From Sycobia sp. Sy_11 (lineage: Eukaryota > Arthropoda > Insecta > Hymenoptera > Epichrysomallidae): 64,000 nt of DNA. Position numbers and translations under genes: made by a program. Where the stretch lies: the NCBI GenBank assembly GCA_018907035.1, contig JACCIC010000002.1, positions 2,811,001 through 2,875,000 of the forward strand, given 5' to 3'. Positions 1 to 12,420 of the stretch are shown one piece after another (the stretch's first letter is position 1; every line of letters starts with the position of its first letter). The notes below the pieces were generated by a model. It searched no databases. It saw only the letters and a program-made list of their open reading frames with translations, and had not been told where the DNA came from.

Positions 1-69
1 TCTATTTTGTTGCAAAATTTCATCCTTCTGAATCTTAGCCATTTCATTACATTCGCTGATATATAATAA

Positions 70-75
70 TTTATT
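70..75 (-). promoter_or_regulatory. Possible polyadenylation signal for the IR gene
   Basis: AATAAA on the minus strand (TTTATT on plus) lies about 160 bases downstream of the IR stop codon. The position suits a short 3' UTR, but the surroundings are AT-rich and such hexamers are common by chance. Confidence 0.3.
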
Positions 76-235
76 TTAATCAAGGTACTAAAAAAGTATC
101 AATTAATATCAATTAATATTACCGAGAAAATAAAAACAAAAACGTTGTCCACATCAAAAATTATTAAAGGACGCAAGCAATGAAATAACCTAAAAAAATT
201 CTTAATATATGTTATACAATAAGAAAACTCATAAA

Positions 236-2068
236 TTAACAAAATTCTGTTACGGATTCTTTGAAACTTTTACCAAAAACTGATTTTAAAACGTACTCGC
301 AAACAAATATTAAAATTGACAATCCATATCCGCATAATGCGATAGAGACAAGTTGTGTGACCGAGGGACTTTTCAATCTGCGCTCAATTACAGTATATCG
401 TGTTATCGTATTCGAATGTTTCGAGTAATACTGCAATACGCGTTCTATTCCAGATTCGTGAATTTTGCGCAAAATTTGACCAAATTTTTGAGAATAAGGC
501 GACTGGGATTCAAACACGTATTGTGGCAGCATGCAGGTGAATACCGGCTTAGCAATGCTAAACTTGGACCTATTATAAACTGATAATTTTTCGTGGTGAG
601 CATCGACGACGGTTTGCGCCATTACGCATATTATTTTCGCGTTTGCGAGTAATTTTTGTATACAGCGAGCTGCATTGTCAACATTCTTCACCTTATTTTT
701 TATTCTTCGAACATAATAATCGTCCAGCGAAAATACTTGATTCTTGGCACCACTCAACAGATAGATTTCCAAGCCAGATTCATCTATGCTCTTATACGTA
801 CTATATGGTTCCTCTTGCATCGTTGATATTTCTTTAACAAAATAAGAATAAAACGTAGTAATATATATAAATGACAAGCAGAACAAAGCAAAGTAAATGA
901 TAAAATTAGACAAGCTCTTTGGAAAGTATCCTATAGGTACGCCAAAGAGGCTTTGGAATATTTTGAGGAAATTCCAATATTTTCTATCAGTATTTCTGTG
1001 CAATAATATACGAATTAAAATAGTAATTAAACAGGGCATTGCGAAGAAATAAATAAATAGTGTTTCAACCGATAGAACCTGTATTGAATTAGTACTAGGC
1101 GACCTAGGGACAACTGCCACGAATTTCACACAATCGGTTTCCAAATATAAGTTAGTAACGGCGGCTGCTAGATTTATGACTTTTGGCCCTACAAGGGCAT
1201 TTAATTTATTATTAACTAATTTTTCACGTACAACTTGTAATCCTCTAAAATAAGACTCATTTATCCCTAGTTCGCTAAAAATTATAGAAAAATTCATTGA
1301 TGCCAATGCGGTGGTGGTCAGTTCGATTTGAACAGCTCGAACCGATTCAATTTTTCCTTCTGAATTTCTGATTGCCTCCGAGGTTATATCATCGCTAATT
1401 AAGCCTAAATTTATGCGATGACCATTGACATTGCGTAATTTGTCCGGAAATAAAATCATATTTCTTTTACAAGCTATTGTTACAATTTCTCCATAAAATG
1501 GATTATAATGCTGGAAAATGCAGCTGTCTTCGTTCGTTTTCATATTTCTGATGTTTCTTAAAATAGAGAAGTCTAAAATCCGATTCATCCATGCATCGGT
1601 TAGACCAGTTATAAAAACTTCATCCGATATCAAATTGTTATTCAGGGAAACAGTTAAAATTTTTGGACTATTACATGACATAAACTTCTGCGAATAGTAA
1701 TTGATGAAACTTTTAAATTCGCTCACGCCATCATGGAACATGATATTGATTGCATTGCATATAAGATAATAAGATGAATTCCTCAGCGTAAGCTCTCTTT
1801 TATTTGAAGTGTTACGAAAGTCAATTATGAAAATTGGAGGCATTTTATGCGTTAATATTTTTATCGATCTTTCCAATTTTGATAACTCTATGCCTGTTAC
1901 AAAAGAGGAACTGTTAAAAAATATGAATAATTGACTAGACTGTAGGTTTTCCTGAATATTTAAATCCAATAAATCCAGGATAGTAGTTGAGTTGAATGCG
2001 TACTGAAGATGTAATCCATACGATATGATAATGAAAACAGAATGCACTAATAGTATCTGTTTAAACAT
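236..2068 (-). CDS. Divergent ionotropic receptor (IR), intronless, complete
   Basis: This 610-residue protein reads as a chemosensory ionotropic receptor, a variant glutamate-receptor-type cation channel of insect sensory neuron membranes. It starts at an ATG (2066-2068) followed by a hydrophobic, signal-peptide-like N-terminus (residues 1-24). A divergent extracellular region with several N-glycosylation sequons (near 26, 52, 86, 97) leads into an S1 half-domain (about 217-325). The channel has TM1 (about 334-356), a pore loop (about 365-385, FLKIFQSLFGVPIG), TM2 (about 387-409) and TM3 (about 570-595). The S2 half-domain lies between TM2 and TM3 and carries the family-typical SPYSQKFGQILRKIHESGI (524-541). 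I could not find the glutamate-contacting Arg, Thr and Asp residues of true iGluRs, as expected for the divergent IR clade. Length and single-exon structure fit that clade. The ligand is unknown and no co-receptor gene is visible here. The reading frame is intact, so a functional gene is likely. Confidence 0.9.
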   Translation of the reverse strand: MFKQILLVHSVFIIISYGLHLQYAFNSTTILDLLDLNIQENLQSSQLFIFFNSSSFVTGIELSKLERSIKILTHKMPPIFIIDFRNTSNKRELTLRNSSYYLICNAINIMFHDGVSEFKSFINYYSQKFMSCNSPKILTVSLNNNLISDEVFITGLTDAWMNRILDFSILRNIRNMKTNEDSCIFQHYNPFYGEIVTIACKRNMILFPDKLRNVNGHRINLGLISDDITSEAIRNSEGKIESVRAVQIELTTTALASMNFSIIFSELGINESYFRGLQVVREKLVNNKLNALVGPKVINLAAAVTNLYLETDCVKFVAVVPRSPSTNSIQVLSVETLFIYFFAMPCLITILIRILLHRNTDRKYWNFLKIFQSLFGVPIGYFPKSLSNFIIYFALFCLSFIYITTFYSYFVKEISTMQEEPYSTYKSIDESGLEIYLLSGAKNQVFSLDDYYVRRIKNKVKNVDNAARCIQKLLANAKIICVMAQTVVDAHHEKLSVYNRSKFSIAKPVFTCMLPQYVFESQSPYSQKFGQILRKIHESGIERVLQYYSKHSNTITRYTVIERRLKSPSVTQLVSIALCGYGLSILIFVCEYVLKSVFGKSFKESVTEFC

Positions 2069-3420
2069 TATTAGTACATAGTAGCCATAATTCTGATTAT
2101 ATCAAGGGACAAAGAAAAATTTTTTTTTTTTAAATATGTATAATTATTATGCTTTAAAGTATTAACAAGTATACTTATATGTTCGATGAAAGTAAGATTT
2201 AATTAGTAATATGACGAACATGCTCTATTACGAAATGACTGCTAAACTTACCCATAATGGAATTTTTACATATTTTGTAACCTAATGTGCAAGTCTTTAA
2301 GATAATACCAAAGTTAGAAGTTTTCTATGATATACAAAGCGTTGAAGTAGGTGTATCAGTAGATTAACGTTATATCTTGATGTAGAAAGGCAAAGAAAAC
2401 TTTCTGTAATGCATTCCACCTTGAGCATTGCCATACCTTGAAAACTTGCAGTGATTATGGCATAGTACAATGATTCTTTCCAGCTTCATGAAATCAATCA
2501 TTAAAATAGTTTATAATATTGATATTATCGTGGTGACGCTACGATAAATCGTATACAATAGAATCCTCTAATTATAAGATGCCATTTGAAAATTTACAAT
2601 ATACAACTATTTATATAAAAACTGGAGAAATATTTTTGCTTTTTTAAAGCATGTCCATATTTTAAAGATGCATTCCCAATTAATTAATGCAATAAAACGA
2701 GGATCTTCTCAAAAACATAAACAAAGAAATATTTTAGGTTGTATTATTTAATACAATCTTCAACTCCAATTCAATGAATTGGTTGAACTGTCCAATTCGA
2801 GCTTAACATTCTCATCAGCTTCAAAATGGTATATCCTCATTTCTATTTCATAGTACCACCGGTGACATTTTTTTGGTCTATAATATTTATTCAAAATTAG
2901 AGAAAATTTTCAAATAATTACATATTATATAGTTTTTTTGTTATTGTTCTGTTACATAATTTTTCACTCATTCAGTTCAGATAAAAAATAAAAATCTGAT
3001 AATTCCAAATTTAAACTAATATATATATATAGAGATATAGTCGAAGTGCCCATCGAAACTTTATTCTAACCAACCAATTTTACACGGATATGAGGTACAA
3101 ACTATCTCTTATCGGCGTTTTTTTACTCAGGATAATTATAAAGAAGAAATCTTTTCTTTAATATTATTTTCCAAGCATTCAATATTTTCTAATAATTTAG
3201 CGAATAATGTTCAGTAATCATAGCATACGATATATCGACTAAATTTATCAGTACAATAATCGAACTATAATAATTCACTATCATTATCTCTACGTATCCA
3301 TAAGTTTTAGCTCTTTATCGAGTATTAGTTGTGATTGGAACTGCGTAAATCTGGATGTTTAATGCTTAAAAGCTCTGATCCTCAGTTACATTTCAATCGG
3401 ATGTTCCGCATGACCCGATA
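2069..3420. other. AT-rich intergenic DNA upstream of the IR gene
   Basis: No ORF, repeat array or RNA gene was recognised. This interval should contain the IR promoter, transcribed leftward, but no clear TATA box or initiator could be singled out from the AT-rich background. Confidence 0.5.
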
Positions 3421-3701
3421 GACTCCTTCTAAGCCAGTGTTAACGTCAATTCGCCTCCGCAGTGGCGTGCAATTATTCCCGAGTCTGTGTCTTCTCTCCA
3501 CCCACCCCCCCTCCCTCCGCCGACGCTTGCACAACGCTCAACAAAATGATAATCCATTTACTGAAGCGTTATACACGTATGTGCGCGCTCGCGCATACAA
3601 AGACACACACATGCGATAATCGATACTTTGACTATACACTACATTAATTATGCGTTCGTCGCTAGAAGCTTCATTCCCCTCCACAATCGCCGTCCCTTTC
3701 T

Positions 3702-3862
<161 letters not shown>

Positions 3863-3869
3863 CCACGCA

Positions 3870-6800
3870 TACTCTGTCTATATATTTATCCATGTACCTG
3901 TCTTTTGTACATTGTAACTATGTTTATATCTGTTTCATAGTTTCGCTCGCAAAATACCACAGTAATGAGTATCGATTATCAATGTGTTCGGTATAGTTTT
4001 CTGTGTATGCAACCACGTTTTCGAAAGTCGATTTTTCCTGCACGATCTTGTATCTTTTTTGTTGGCTTCTTTCTCTTCTTCTGTATCCCTCCGCCCCATT
4101 GTTGTATTTCCCTTCCCTCTCCGCTTAAATTTATCTGTCTGCCTAGTTAATAATCTAATAAAGCGTTTACATAAAATCAAAATCGACGAGGGCTTGCAAA
4201 ATATTTCAGAAGCTTTGTTAAAGTAAGTATTAGTTTTATTAATCAAAGTGTCAAAATTTGATTCTATACAAACGTCGAATGATCTAAATTCAATCATTTA
4301 AAGTAATAGTTTATTTCTAAACATAGGATGCATAAAGACGCATCGTAATCTCAACAGAACCTAACTCAAATATTCCATAAGCACACATTTATAATTAACA
4401 GATGAATTGGATATCAATTTTCAAATAGATCGAAAAATCAAATAATTTCCAATAAATTCCAAAAAAAAAAAACCATTACGAGATACGAATTTTAATATCC
4501 TAATTTAGGTTACGCTAACTCTTTTTGTTGAGCCAAAGGTTATAAAATATATATGAACTCGTTAGAAACTCCTCAAACTAAATTAGATTTAATCCCTCAA
4601 ACTAAGTTAGTTTTCACAGAAGGAAAATAATATTGATCTGTAATTTCTTTATATTCATTTAAAAATCAAATTTTACTTCAAGGCACCTAAAATAAAACCG
4701 TCAGGCGGATAGTAGAAAACGTTTACGATGTTTATTTAATTAAAGATAATTAAATGTTCCTAAATGTAAAGACGTTTTTTTAAGTATAGTTTTTAGTACT
4801 TTCACTGGTTTCTATCAGCAAGGGTAAATAATTGAATGCAATCGATACTTGAATGCATAGAAGAAGTGCCATAAAATCGTGGAATAATTATCAAATAGCC
4901 CCAATCTTAGACTATATCATTGTACAACATTTATATCCGATTTTCAATTTATTATTTTGAATTTAATATATGAAATAATGATATTACTTTTCGATTGCCA
5001 GATAGCAAAATTTATTACACGATTGTTAATTTCAGCATTTAACAAACATCTCGTTTTTCTTCTATATCAATAGATACGTATTCATATTTACAGTTTTGAA
5101 TATATCAAAGTCAATCAATTGTAATATGATTACACGTATTACGAGTACTTGAATTACGTAAAATTGAATTAATGTAATGAAAGTATAATTACTTTTTTTG
5201 CAAGGCTTTGTTGAAATACAAATATTTAACAAAATTATTATTATTATTATCGATTTATGCATAATAATTGATCTGTATACTGAAATTCAAAGAACGTTTC
5301 AATTTAATTGTAAAAATATTTTATTAATGATTTAGGTAAATATAACTCATGAAATTGATTAATAGACTTACGCCATAAGAACAGAAAATAACAGAACATG
5401 AATGTAAATACGATTTTTTACTTACTTTCCATTGATAGATCAAAACTGATTACCCCAAAATTTGACACATTGAGCATTTCATGGCGGCATTCCTATTAAA
5501 TTTATTTATAATATCAAGTTTTTCTTATAACAGTACCTACCGATCGACAAATAGGATGACTTGGGACCTCGCAAAATACGTTAAATAGAATCGATGCATT
5601 CAACAGTTATAGTTTGTTAAAATATCTATGATTAACTTTTAAGGTTGAAACCATATATTTATGTGCACATAAATGTTTACACACTGCCCAAGGCTACTTG
5701 CTCCTCAATTAATTGATAATTTCCTTACCCACCAATTTTGTTTTATATGATAAAGATAGAAGTATGCGCAGGCACTATCTTACGCCTATTTTCGAAAATA
5801 AATATAACAGACGACGATACTTGCACATTATTATATACTTACAATTAAGAATGCTTCTAGCTTATTGTTTTGAATATTATTACAAGTATTACGATATTCA
5901 GTTTGACTAGTCATAATGCATACCGAAGGCGTTGTAATTTCAGTAGTGTATTTTGAAATCCTCATACGAGCTTCATTGTAAGCCATGCTTTAAAATAATG
6001 AAATTTAAGCTATTAGTGCAGCTATCTAATTTGTCAGCTATTAGCTTTTTGCAGAACATCATAGACATCATTAGAGTAGAAGAGAATATAGTTTGATTTT
6101 TTTTTGAAGGAATTAACTGTCAACAGCTGCAGAAATCTACAAGTCGTGCTTTGATATATACCAGTAGGAATGAAATAGTTTTTAGGAGGATAAGATTTTG
6201 TATTCCATACATCAACTCCACTTTTTGGAACTTGATTATTGAGCTGTCGAATAAAGGAGATTTGATAGCATAAGCTATTTAGCTGCAAGTAAAAATTGGG
6301 ACAAATTTTACATACGACGTTCAGAAGATGCAGCGTATATAGTAGTCGTAATAGCAAAATGCTTGTCAAATTGTTCGGACCATTATTATTATATTTTTTT
6401 AATAAATACGAATTAAAACAACTAAGAATGAATATTGTCAGAAGAAAACTAATAAGAAATTACATGACTAATCTAAAAACAAACAGAGACCATTCTCACT
6501 AATGAAATATATAATAACTCCAATTCCCATGCAAAAGATCTTATAAATGGAGGGAAGATTACGATAAACGAATTCAAATGTTTTGAGGTAAATGCTTTTA
6601 GTTTCACCTTAGTATAATCACCGCTTTTTTCTATCATCCCAAAATGAAATAGCGATAAAATATTGTATAAATACATATTCGAGCTATACCGCCATACTAC
6701 AAACTCTCATCACTATATTCCACATATCTTTCTAATTTTACTCTTTATCTTATGTTTTGTTATTAAGTTATACTATACATTTGTTTGATTAAAGTTTAAG

Positions 6801-7300
6801 AAAGACACAATAAATACAAATACAATGTAAACTAATTCAATCAATATAAGTTTGACACGTTTTTAATTATCTATTTTTAGTAGGGTACAAATTATTTTCT
6901 ACTGATATTGCCAAATTTGTCCAAAATTTATTAATTTTTGGTTTCTTAAAGTATGAAATTGAGATAACAAAATTATTTTTTGTGAATTTCAGGAGAATCA
7001 AATAGGAAATCCAAATAAGATATAATTTGGAAATATTGAAAAATCCATTAATGACACCTTCACCAATGATTTGGCAGTATGGATGAAAAATGAAAGAATT
7101 ATTCAATTTTTTGCATGTATTTCCTTAAAATTAGGCTGAAGCCGCCCGACACAAGGAATATTATTATAAACAACTAGGATCTATTGTGCCTCATACTTTA
7201 TCGGCACTGGAGCTATCATTCCTCAACAAAATATAACTAAGCTCACATGTATGCAGATAATATTCTGGATATAAATCTCTCCATTCTCTCTACTTTCTAC
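3870..7300. other. AT-rich noncoding stretch
   Basis: Mostly AT-rich sequence without a recognisable gene. A 111-codon open frame on the minus strand (6034-6369) lacks an ATG start and matches nothing I recognise. A short pyrimidine-rich patch at 4060-4140 is unremarkable. Confidence 0.5.
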
Positions 7301-7309
7301 TCTCTTTCT

Positions 7310-7314
7310 CTCTC

Positions 7315-7372
<58 letters not shown>

Positions 7373-7378
7373 TCTCTC
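7310..7378. repeat. (CT)n microsatellite
   Basis: Near-perfect CT dinucleotide repeat of about 69 bases, preceded by interrupted CT-rich sequence from 7276. Confidence 0.95.
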
Positions 7379-7724
7379 AATATTCCCATCCTCATCTTTT
7401 GCTCTTGCACTCACGCTGTGAGCCCTTTTTAATCCTTCAATAGCCGTTGGCGCTCATCGGTTTGCATGCGCATTTTGCGCGGATCCGTCGCCCGCGGGGA
7501 TTTTTCCAACCGTCTACAGTGCGTATTTACATAGAAAAATGTAAAGCCCCGAGCAGGCCATTGGGACGAAAGATTCAGGTGTATTTTTACTACCCTCATT
7601 GCTTTTACGTTTTTTATTTTTATATAATGGAATATTTTGAAAAGACAGGAACAAAAATGCGCTTTTGGCGAAGTATTTGGGTGGAATGCGTAAGCCGTAC
7701 GATTTTTTTTATATGTGTATACAG

Positions 7725-7727
<3 letters not shown>

Positions 7728-7773
<46 letters not shown>
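7728..7773. repeat. (TA)n microsatellite
   Basis: Uninterrupted AT/TA alternation of about 46 bases; self-complementary, so it can extrude as a cruciform. Confidence 0.95.
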
Positions 7774-7774
<1 letters not shown>

Positions 7775-8439
7775 TTTTATATCTCGAATAAAGTGCAACA
7801 TTTTAACGAGCAGCTTAATTCAATGAAAAGAAGGTTTAACTCAGTCAATCGAGATAGAACATCTATTCATATATCTTCGCAAGTACTAAAAGAGCGTTCT
7901 AGAGATTGTTAGTCAACTTGTATTTTGTTAAATTGACCTTTAATAAAAAATTACAATACCAAAATAATCTGTCAACTATTGTTTGAACTCGAGCGAACAT
8001 TATAAGAACTATCCGTGGAAACATTATATTCAATGTGTTGACTGATTGCGATCGATCAATAAAGTTCATTAATTATCGAGAAAATAGTACTCGAGAACAA
8101 TAATATACAATTTCTTCGATTCTGTAATTCGAATAGAATATCATTTGAGAACATTAGATAATAAAACGATAAAAACTATGATATATGAGTAACCGTATGG
8201 TTTTGAGCATTTTATGATTGATGAAAAATTTGACTAGTATGATCGGTCAGACAAACTTCAGTACACTCATTCGGCTATACAATGATCGTGTAGTTCAACT
8301 ATTTTTCAACTGTCGTGAATTATTTTTTTATAAACTGATACAATAAAAAGCTTATACTGTGCAATCAAAACGAATTACTCTCGGTGGAGTAATCGAAATT
8401 CAATTCGTAAAACCCAGAGAAGCCAGATGAGTCTAGAGC

Positions 8440-8775
8440 ATTTAAAAATGCCCCACGCCCCCTCGGCCGAATGCTCATTGCCCTATAGGAATGAGGGATC
8501 GCCGTGGCATTCCGCAACTGTATATATAGCAACAAGAAGCTCCTCGTCGTTCGATCGAACTCGAGCCTGCTGGAGGAGTCTTATTATCCGCGTCCACCTT
8601 CGTTGAACTACCCTCCCCTCCCTCCCCCCCTTCTCTCTCTCTCCGGCGATCCGGACAAATTGAAGCCTGCCGTCTTCGTGCGCGGCGAGCGCCGCGGAGA
8701 GAATGAAATCCATAAAAGATGAAGAGGATCCACTCAAGCGGACTCTCGTAAACGCCGCTTCAAGTTAAAAGCCAC

Positions 8776-8810
<35 letters not shown>

Positions 8811-9330
8811 GAATCTTTCTCCTTCGCCGATGTGCGGAAAGTGGAGGAAAAGAGTCCCGAGGTGTATTTTCGTAGCGGTAAAGACGGTGGGGAATGGGCG
8901 GGGGAGGGGCGCAGGACGGGGATGGATCGAAGCGAAACGTCCCGCCCCCCCCCTCCATCCTCGCCCGCAAAAGATTCCTCGGCCCTGATAATGACGGGCA
9001 TTTCGAGGAGGGCTTTGGCGGTCGCTGGCTTGCGCCGCGGGGAGAAACAATGGGGACAATTGTTGCCACGTTGTTTCGCGAGCCTCGCCGCGTATATATA
9101 TCGCGGACGTTGATAGCCATTTCACGATGGTTTCACGCCGCGAGAAGTCTCGCGCGAGGCGCCTTGCGAAAGCAAAGAAAGCTCTCACATGTAGCTCCGT
9201 TAAGGATCGCTCTAGTGTCGATATTTGTTTTTTATTTACTTCGTTCTTTCTTCGCGAAAAGGCGCGAAAGGAAAGAGGGAGCTCTATTCGGAGGTTAGCG
9301 CGTTATCTGCTTCGACTTCAATATGTATTT
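8440..9330. other. GC/CpG-rich block
   Basis: Composition switches sharply from AT-rich to GC-rich with many CpGs, then back after about 9330. Several frames are open on both strands (8734-9120 minus, 8894-9298 plus), but they overlap each other, contain a CT-repeat (8778-8807) and proline/arginine low complexity, and look like composition-driven shadows. It may be a regulatory element or an untranslated exon; that is inference. Confidence 0.5.
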
Positions 9331-10970
9331 TGCGAATGAACATTGATACAGGCGATAAGTTCTGTCATATTTGCTTTAGATGTGATCGATATACGATTAC
9401 CTCAGCTAACTCAGTTTATTACGGAAAAAAAATTGTAATTTTTTTAAACAATATGTATTTAATTTACATTGATATGAGGTAAAGAAAAACTCAAAAGGAA
9501 ACTGTTCGAGAACCTATTGTAATTTATCGACAAACTGATATTAATCATCAGTTTCGACTCAGAATACGCGTAAGATACATATAAACACATCTCGCTATGG
9601 ATATGAAAAATCTCCCGTGGTGGACTTCTACATTACATAGACGATCCACCTACCGTTAGGTGTCAAGTCTTACTGTCCAGCTATGACACAATTATTATTT
9701 CAGATTCTTCTCATTCTGTGGCTTTGTGTGTATTCTCAATCTGAATAATAATTTCACTTTCTCGAGTCTCCTTTGAGAAGGATATATTCACACGCTGTTT
9801 CTCATTACTTAATGAATAAATTATAACTTAACTTAGTTCTAACGTACGACTTTACAAATCGCACATGTCCCTTGAATTCGTTAGAAGTGCAACTTCGACA
9901 TCGCATCCCTTTGTCAACTCATTTTTGTTTAATTTTCTGTTTTACGTTCTTTTATTATCATTTTAGACTTCTCATAAAGTTATTACAGCCAAGAATTGTT
10001 ACTGGCAAAAAGTACTTTTTGCGTTTTTTCGAACAAACTTACTGAAATGTCTCGAATATATACAATTTGAAGAAAAATATTTTAAACAATATTTGTAGGC
10101 TAAGCTAAGAATGAATTAAAGCTGGTTATATTTACTGTAACCTTAAGATCAATAATGGTTCGATTATGGATACATAATTTTTTTTTAATGTACTGCAACA
10201 CTTTTGCCTCTTCAAAGAGAAGTTTCCCGTGCAAAAATCTGAATTTATTTTCAAAATGTGTAAAATGTGCTCAAGATAATCGTAAAGGTCAGGGTCAACA
10301 AATTGGTGCTCAAAAGATTTGATTTATAGAATAAATCGACAATTTCCCTGAGATCCTTTGCTAAAAATGTTCTTCTCCAAAATTTATAGTTTTCAGGCAA
10401 TATCGCAGAGTATATTAGATCTGACTGATAGTAAATTAAAATTATATTAATAGAATATAGAGCTCAAAAATAATTGAAATAAATTAGATAGTCTGTATAT
10501 ATACATTTCCTGTCATCTTTTTAATATGATATTTGTAAAACGAAGTTATATACTGAAATATTTATTATTTACCAAAAGACATCAAGTATAAATGACTTAG
10601 AATAGTTTAAATAACATTGATAAATATTATTGTTATTTTAATTTTATACCTCAATATTGTATTTTGAAACAATTTCTGTTTCTCTTACCTTATATATTGC
10701 TCACTGCTCATTCACAATTTCAATCTGGATCAATGTAAATGCTACGAATTTGACAGAAATGTAAGCAAAGAAATTAATCCGCTATACTTATCGAACGTAT
10801 CTTGAGAAGAATTAAGTAAAAAAAGTCATTTCAGTATCCCTCAGATATTTGTATGTGTTGAGTAATTTCTTGATTTTATTCAAAATACGATTTCGCATCT
10901 GTCACTCTCTGATAAAATAAAAATCTCCATTCCACTTCAATTTTCCTCAGTAATCCCCCCTTCTTTCTTG
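9331..10970. other. AT-rich noncoding stretch
   Basis: No gene, RNA or repeat structure was recognised here. Confidence 0.5.
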
Positions 10971-10977
10971 CTCTTTT

Positions 10978-10978
<1 letters not shown>

Positions 10979-11028
<50 letters not shown>
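10979..11028. repeat. (CT)n microsatellite
   Basis: About 50 bases of perfect CT repeat. A second, shorter CT run follows at 11163-11188, just before the promoter-like segment. Confidence 0.95.
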
Positions 11029-11030
<2 letters not shown>

Positions 11031-11219
11031 CACAAATAAGGTAAAACAAAAATAAATCCAAAAATCCGAAGTCACCGAGATCGCGAAAATCGCCACTCAC
11101 GTAACCTCAACCCCTATCTCGATATCCACATCCTCTATCCAGCCTATACTTACGTGCCTTATTCTCTCTCTCTCTCTCTCTCTCTCTACTTCTCTCGCTG
11201 ATCTCCGCACTCTCTCCTA

Positions 11220-11470
11220 TCGCATCAGGACGCGGAGTGTTTCTCACCGATCAGTCTTGGCACATCGAGGGCGCTCAAAGTGCGCGTATACGTAGTGTAC
11301 GCGCGCGTTCACTCGAATTATATAACACACGAGTCGCGCAAGTGTTTCTCAGGATCACTGGATAAACACCGCATACAGCGATAGAGCTTTCGACTATATA
11401 TATAAGAAGAGTGGTCGTGCGTGTCCCGTCGGTCGTGCTAGCGAGTCGAAAATATGAAATTTACGACGTG
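11220..11470 (+). promoter_or_regulatory. Promoter-like segment (weak)
   Basis: A moderately GC-rich segment with a TCAGTC initiator-like motif near 11251 and a TATATATAAG box at 11395-11404, about 25-30 bases upstream of a GC-richer stretch. A short ATG frame begins near 11454 and ends after nine codons. A CT/GA-rich lead-in (11163-11215) fits GAGA-type promoter flanks seen in insects. No convincing ORF follows, so this would be an untranslated first exon if real. Each motif is common by chance. Confidence 0.25.
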
Positions 11471-12145
11471 TTCCCTGAAGTAGGAGGAGGGGAAGGGGGT
11501 AAATTTTATAGATTTTTCTCGTCATGATGCAGAATTTGTTTTAGACATGAGTGGAGACTCTGATTATGCCCGCAATTGATAAACTTTATATTTCTTTATT
11601 TTTATCTCTCATTGTGTATCCAATTCTTGTTTTAAATTGTTTGACTTATTATTATTGAAGTTCATCTACTTGGTTGTTAGGAAAAACATTGACCAACAGT
11701 TCAATAGTTTTTTCAATACACTAACCCAATTATTTAACAACCATGAATAAATTTTAAATAGATCCTCCGATTTTATAAAATATTTTCATGTTTAATAAGT
11801 TTGAGAGTTATAATAGATTTTCTTACAATGGCGAAAAATCTTGGTTCTTTGTTTTTCTAGACACTTGTAATAACTATTGTCTTTGTTTTTGCGATAAAAA
11901 ATTAATAATTTCAAAATAATATATGAAATAACATGGAGCATTAGTGATTTTCCACTAGATAATTAATGCAAGTGGTTCCCCCTAACTTGGACAAAAAATA
12001 TGCTCACCCAATAATGAGTCACGAAAACAATTTATAACGATTAGACGGCCGGAATTTCCAGAGGATTAGGAATAAATGAATTCGAATTTTGTCGAAAAAT
12101 CTAACAATTTCGCTTAATTAATTTAATTAGCATAATAAATGCTAC
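11471..12145. other. AT-rich noncoding stretch
   Basis: No gene or structured repeat was recognised. Confidence 0.5.
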
Positions 12146-12420
12146 ACATCTTTATCGTAATTAATAAATATTTTTTTATTGGTCTTATAGTCCAATCAAT
12201 TCAATTTGAAAATAAAATAAAAATAAAAATAAATAAAAATAAATAAAAATAAAATAAAAATAAAAAATAAATAAAAATAAAATAAAAATTAAAAATAAAA
12301 ATTCAATTACAAAAAATTATAATGACAGTCAGACTGTCCTTGTTTACATTCACCCCCGTAGACTAATCTGAAAATAAAATATTAGCTGAAAAAATTCTTT
12401 GTTAGTAACATCTTTATCGT
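12146..12420. mobile_element. Half-length copy of a long-inverted-repeat MITE, flanked by 13-bp direct repeats
   Basis: The 13-mer ACATCTTTATCGT occurs at 12146-12158 and again at 12408-12420. Between them lies a segment collinear with the left arm of the 55063-55535 element: the same end (AATTAATAAATATTTTT), an (AAAATA)n-rich tract (about 12207-12303), the GACAGTCAGACTGTCCTTG core (from 12325), the CACCCCCGTAGA stretch, and a terminal TTCTTTGTTAGTA. The order of the A-rich tract and the core differs from the 55-kb copy. The direct repeats look like a target-site duplication, which would make this a discrete insertion. No coding capacity. Confidence 0.65.

Noticed and set aside
6034..6369. 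111-codon minus-strand open frame, partly hydrophobic
   Set aside because: No ATG, no recognised family and no convincing splice boundaries (the internal acceptor and donor would give an intron of only about 36 bases).
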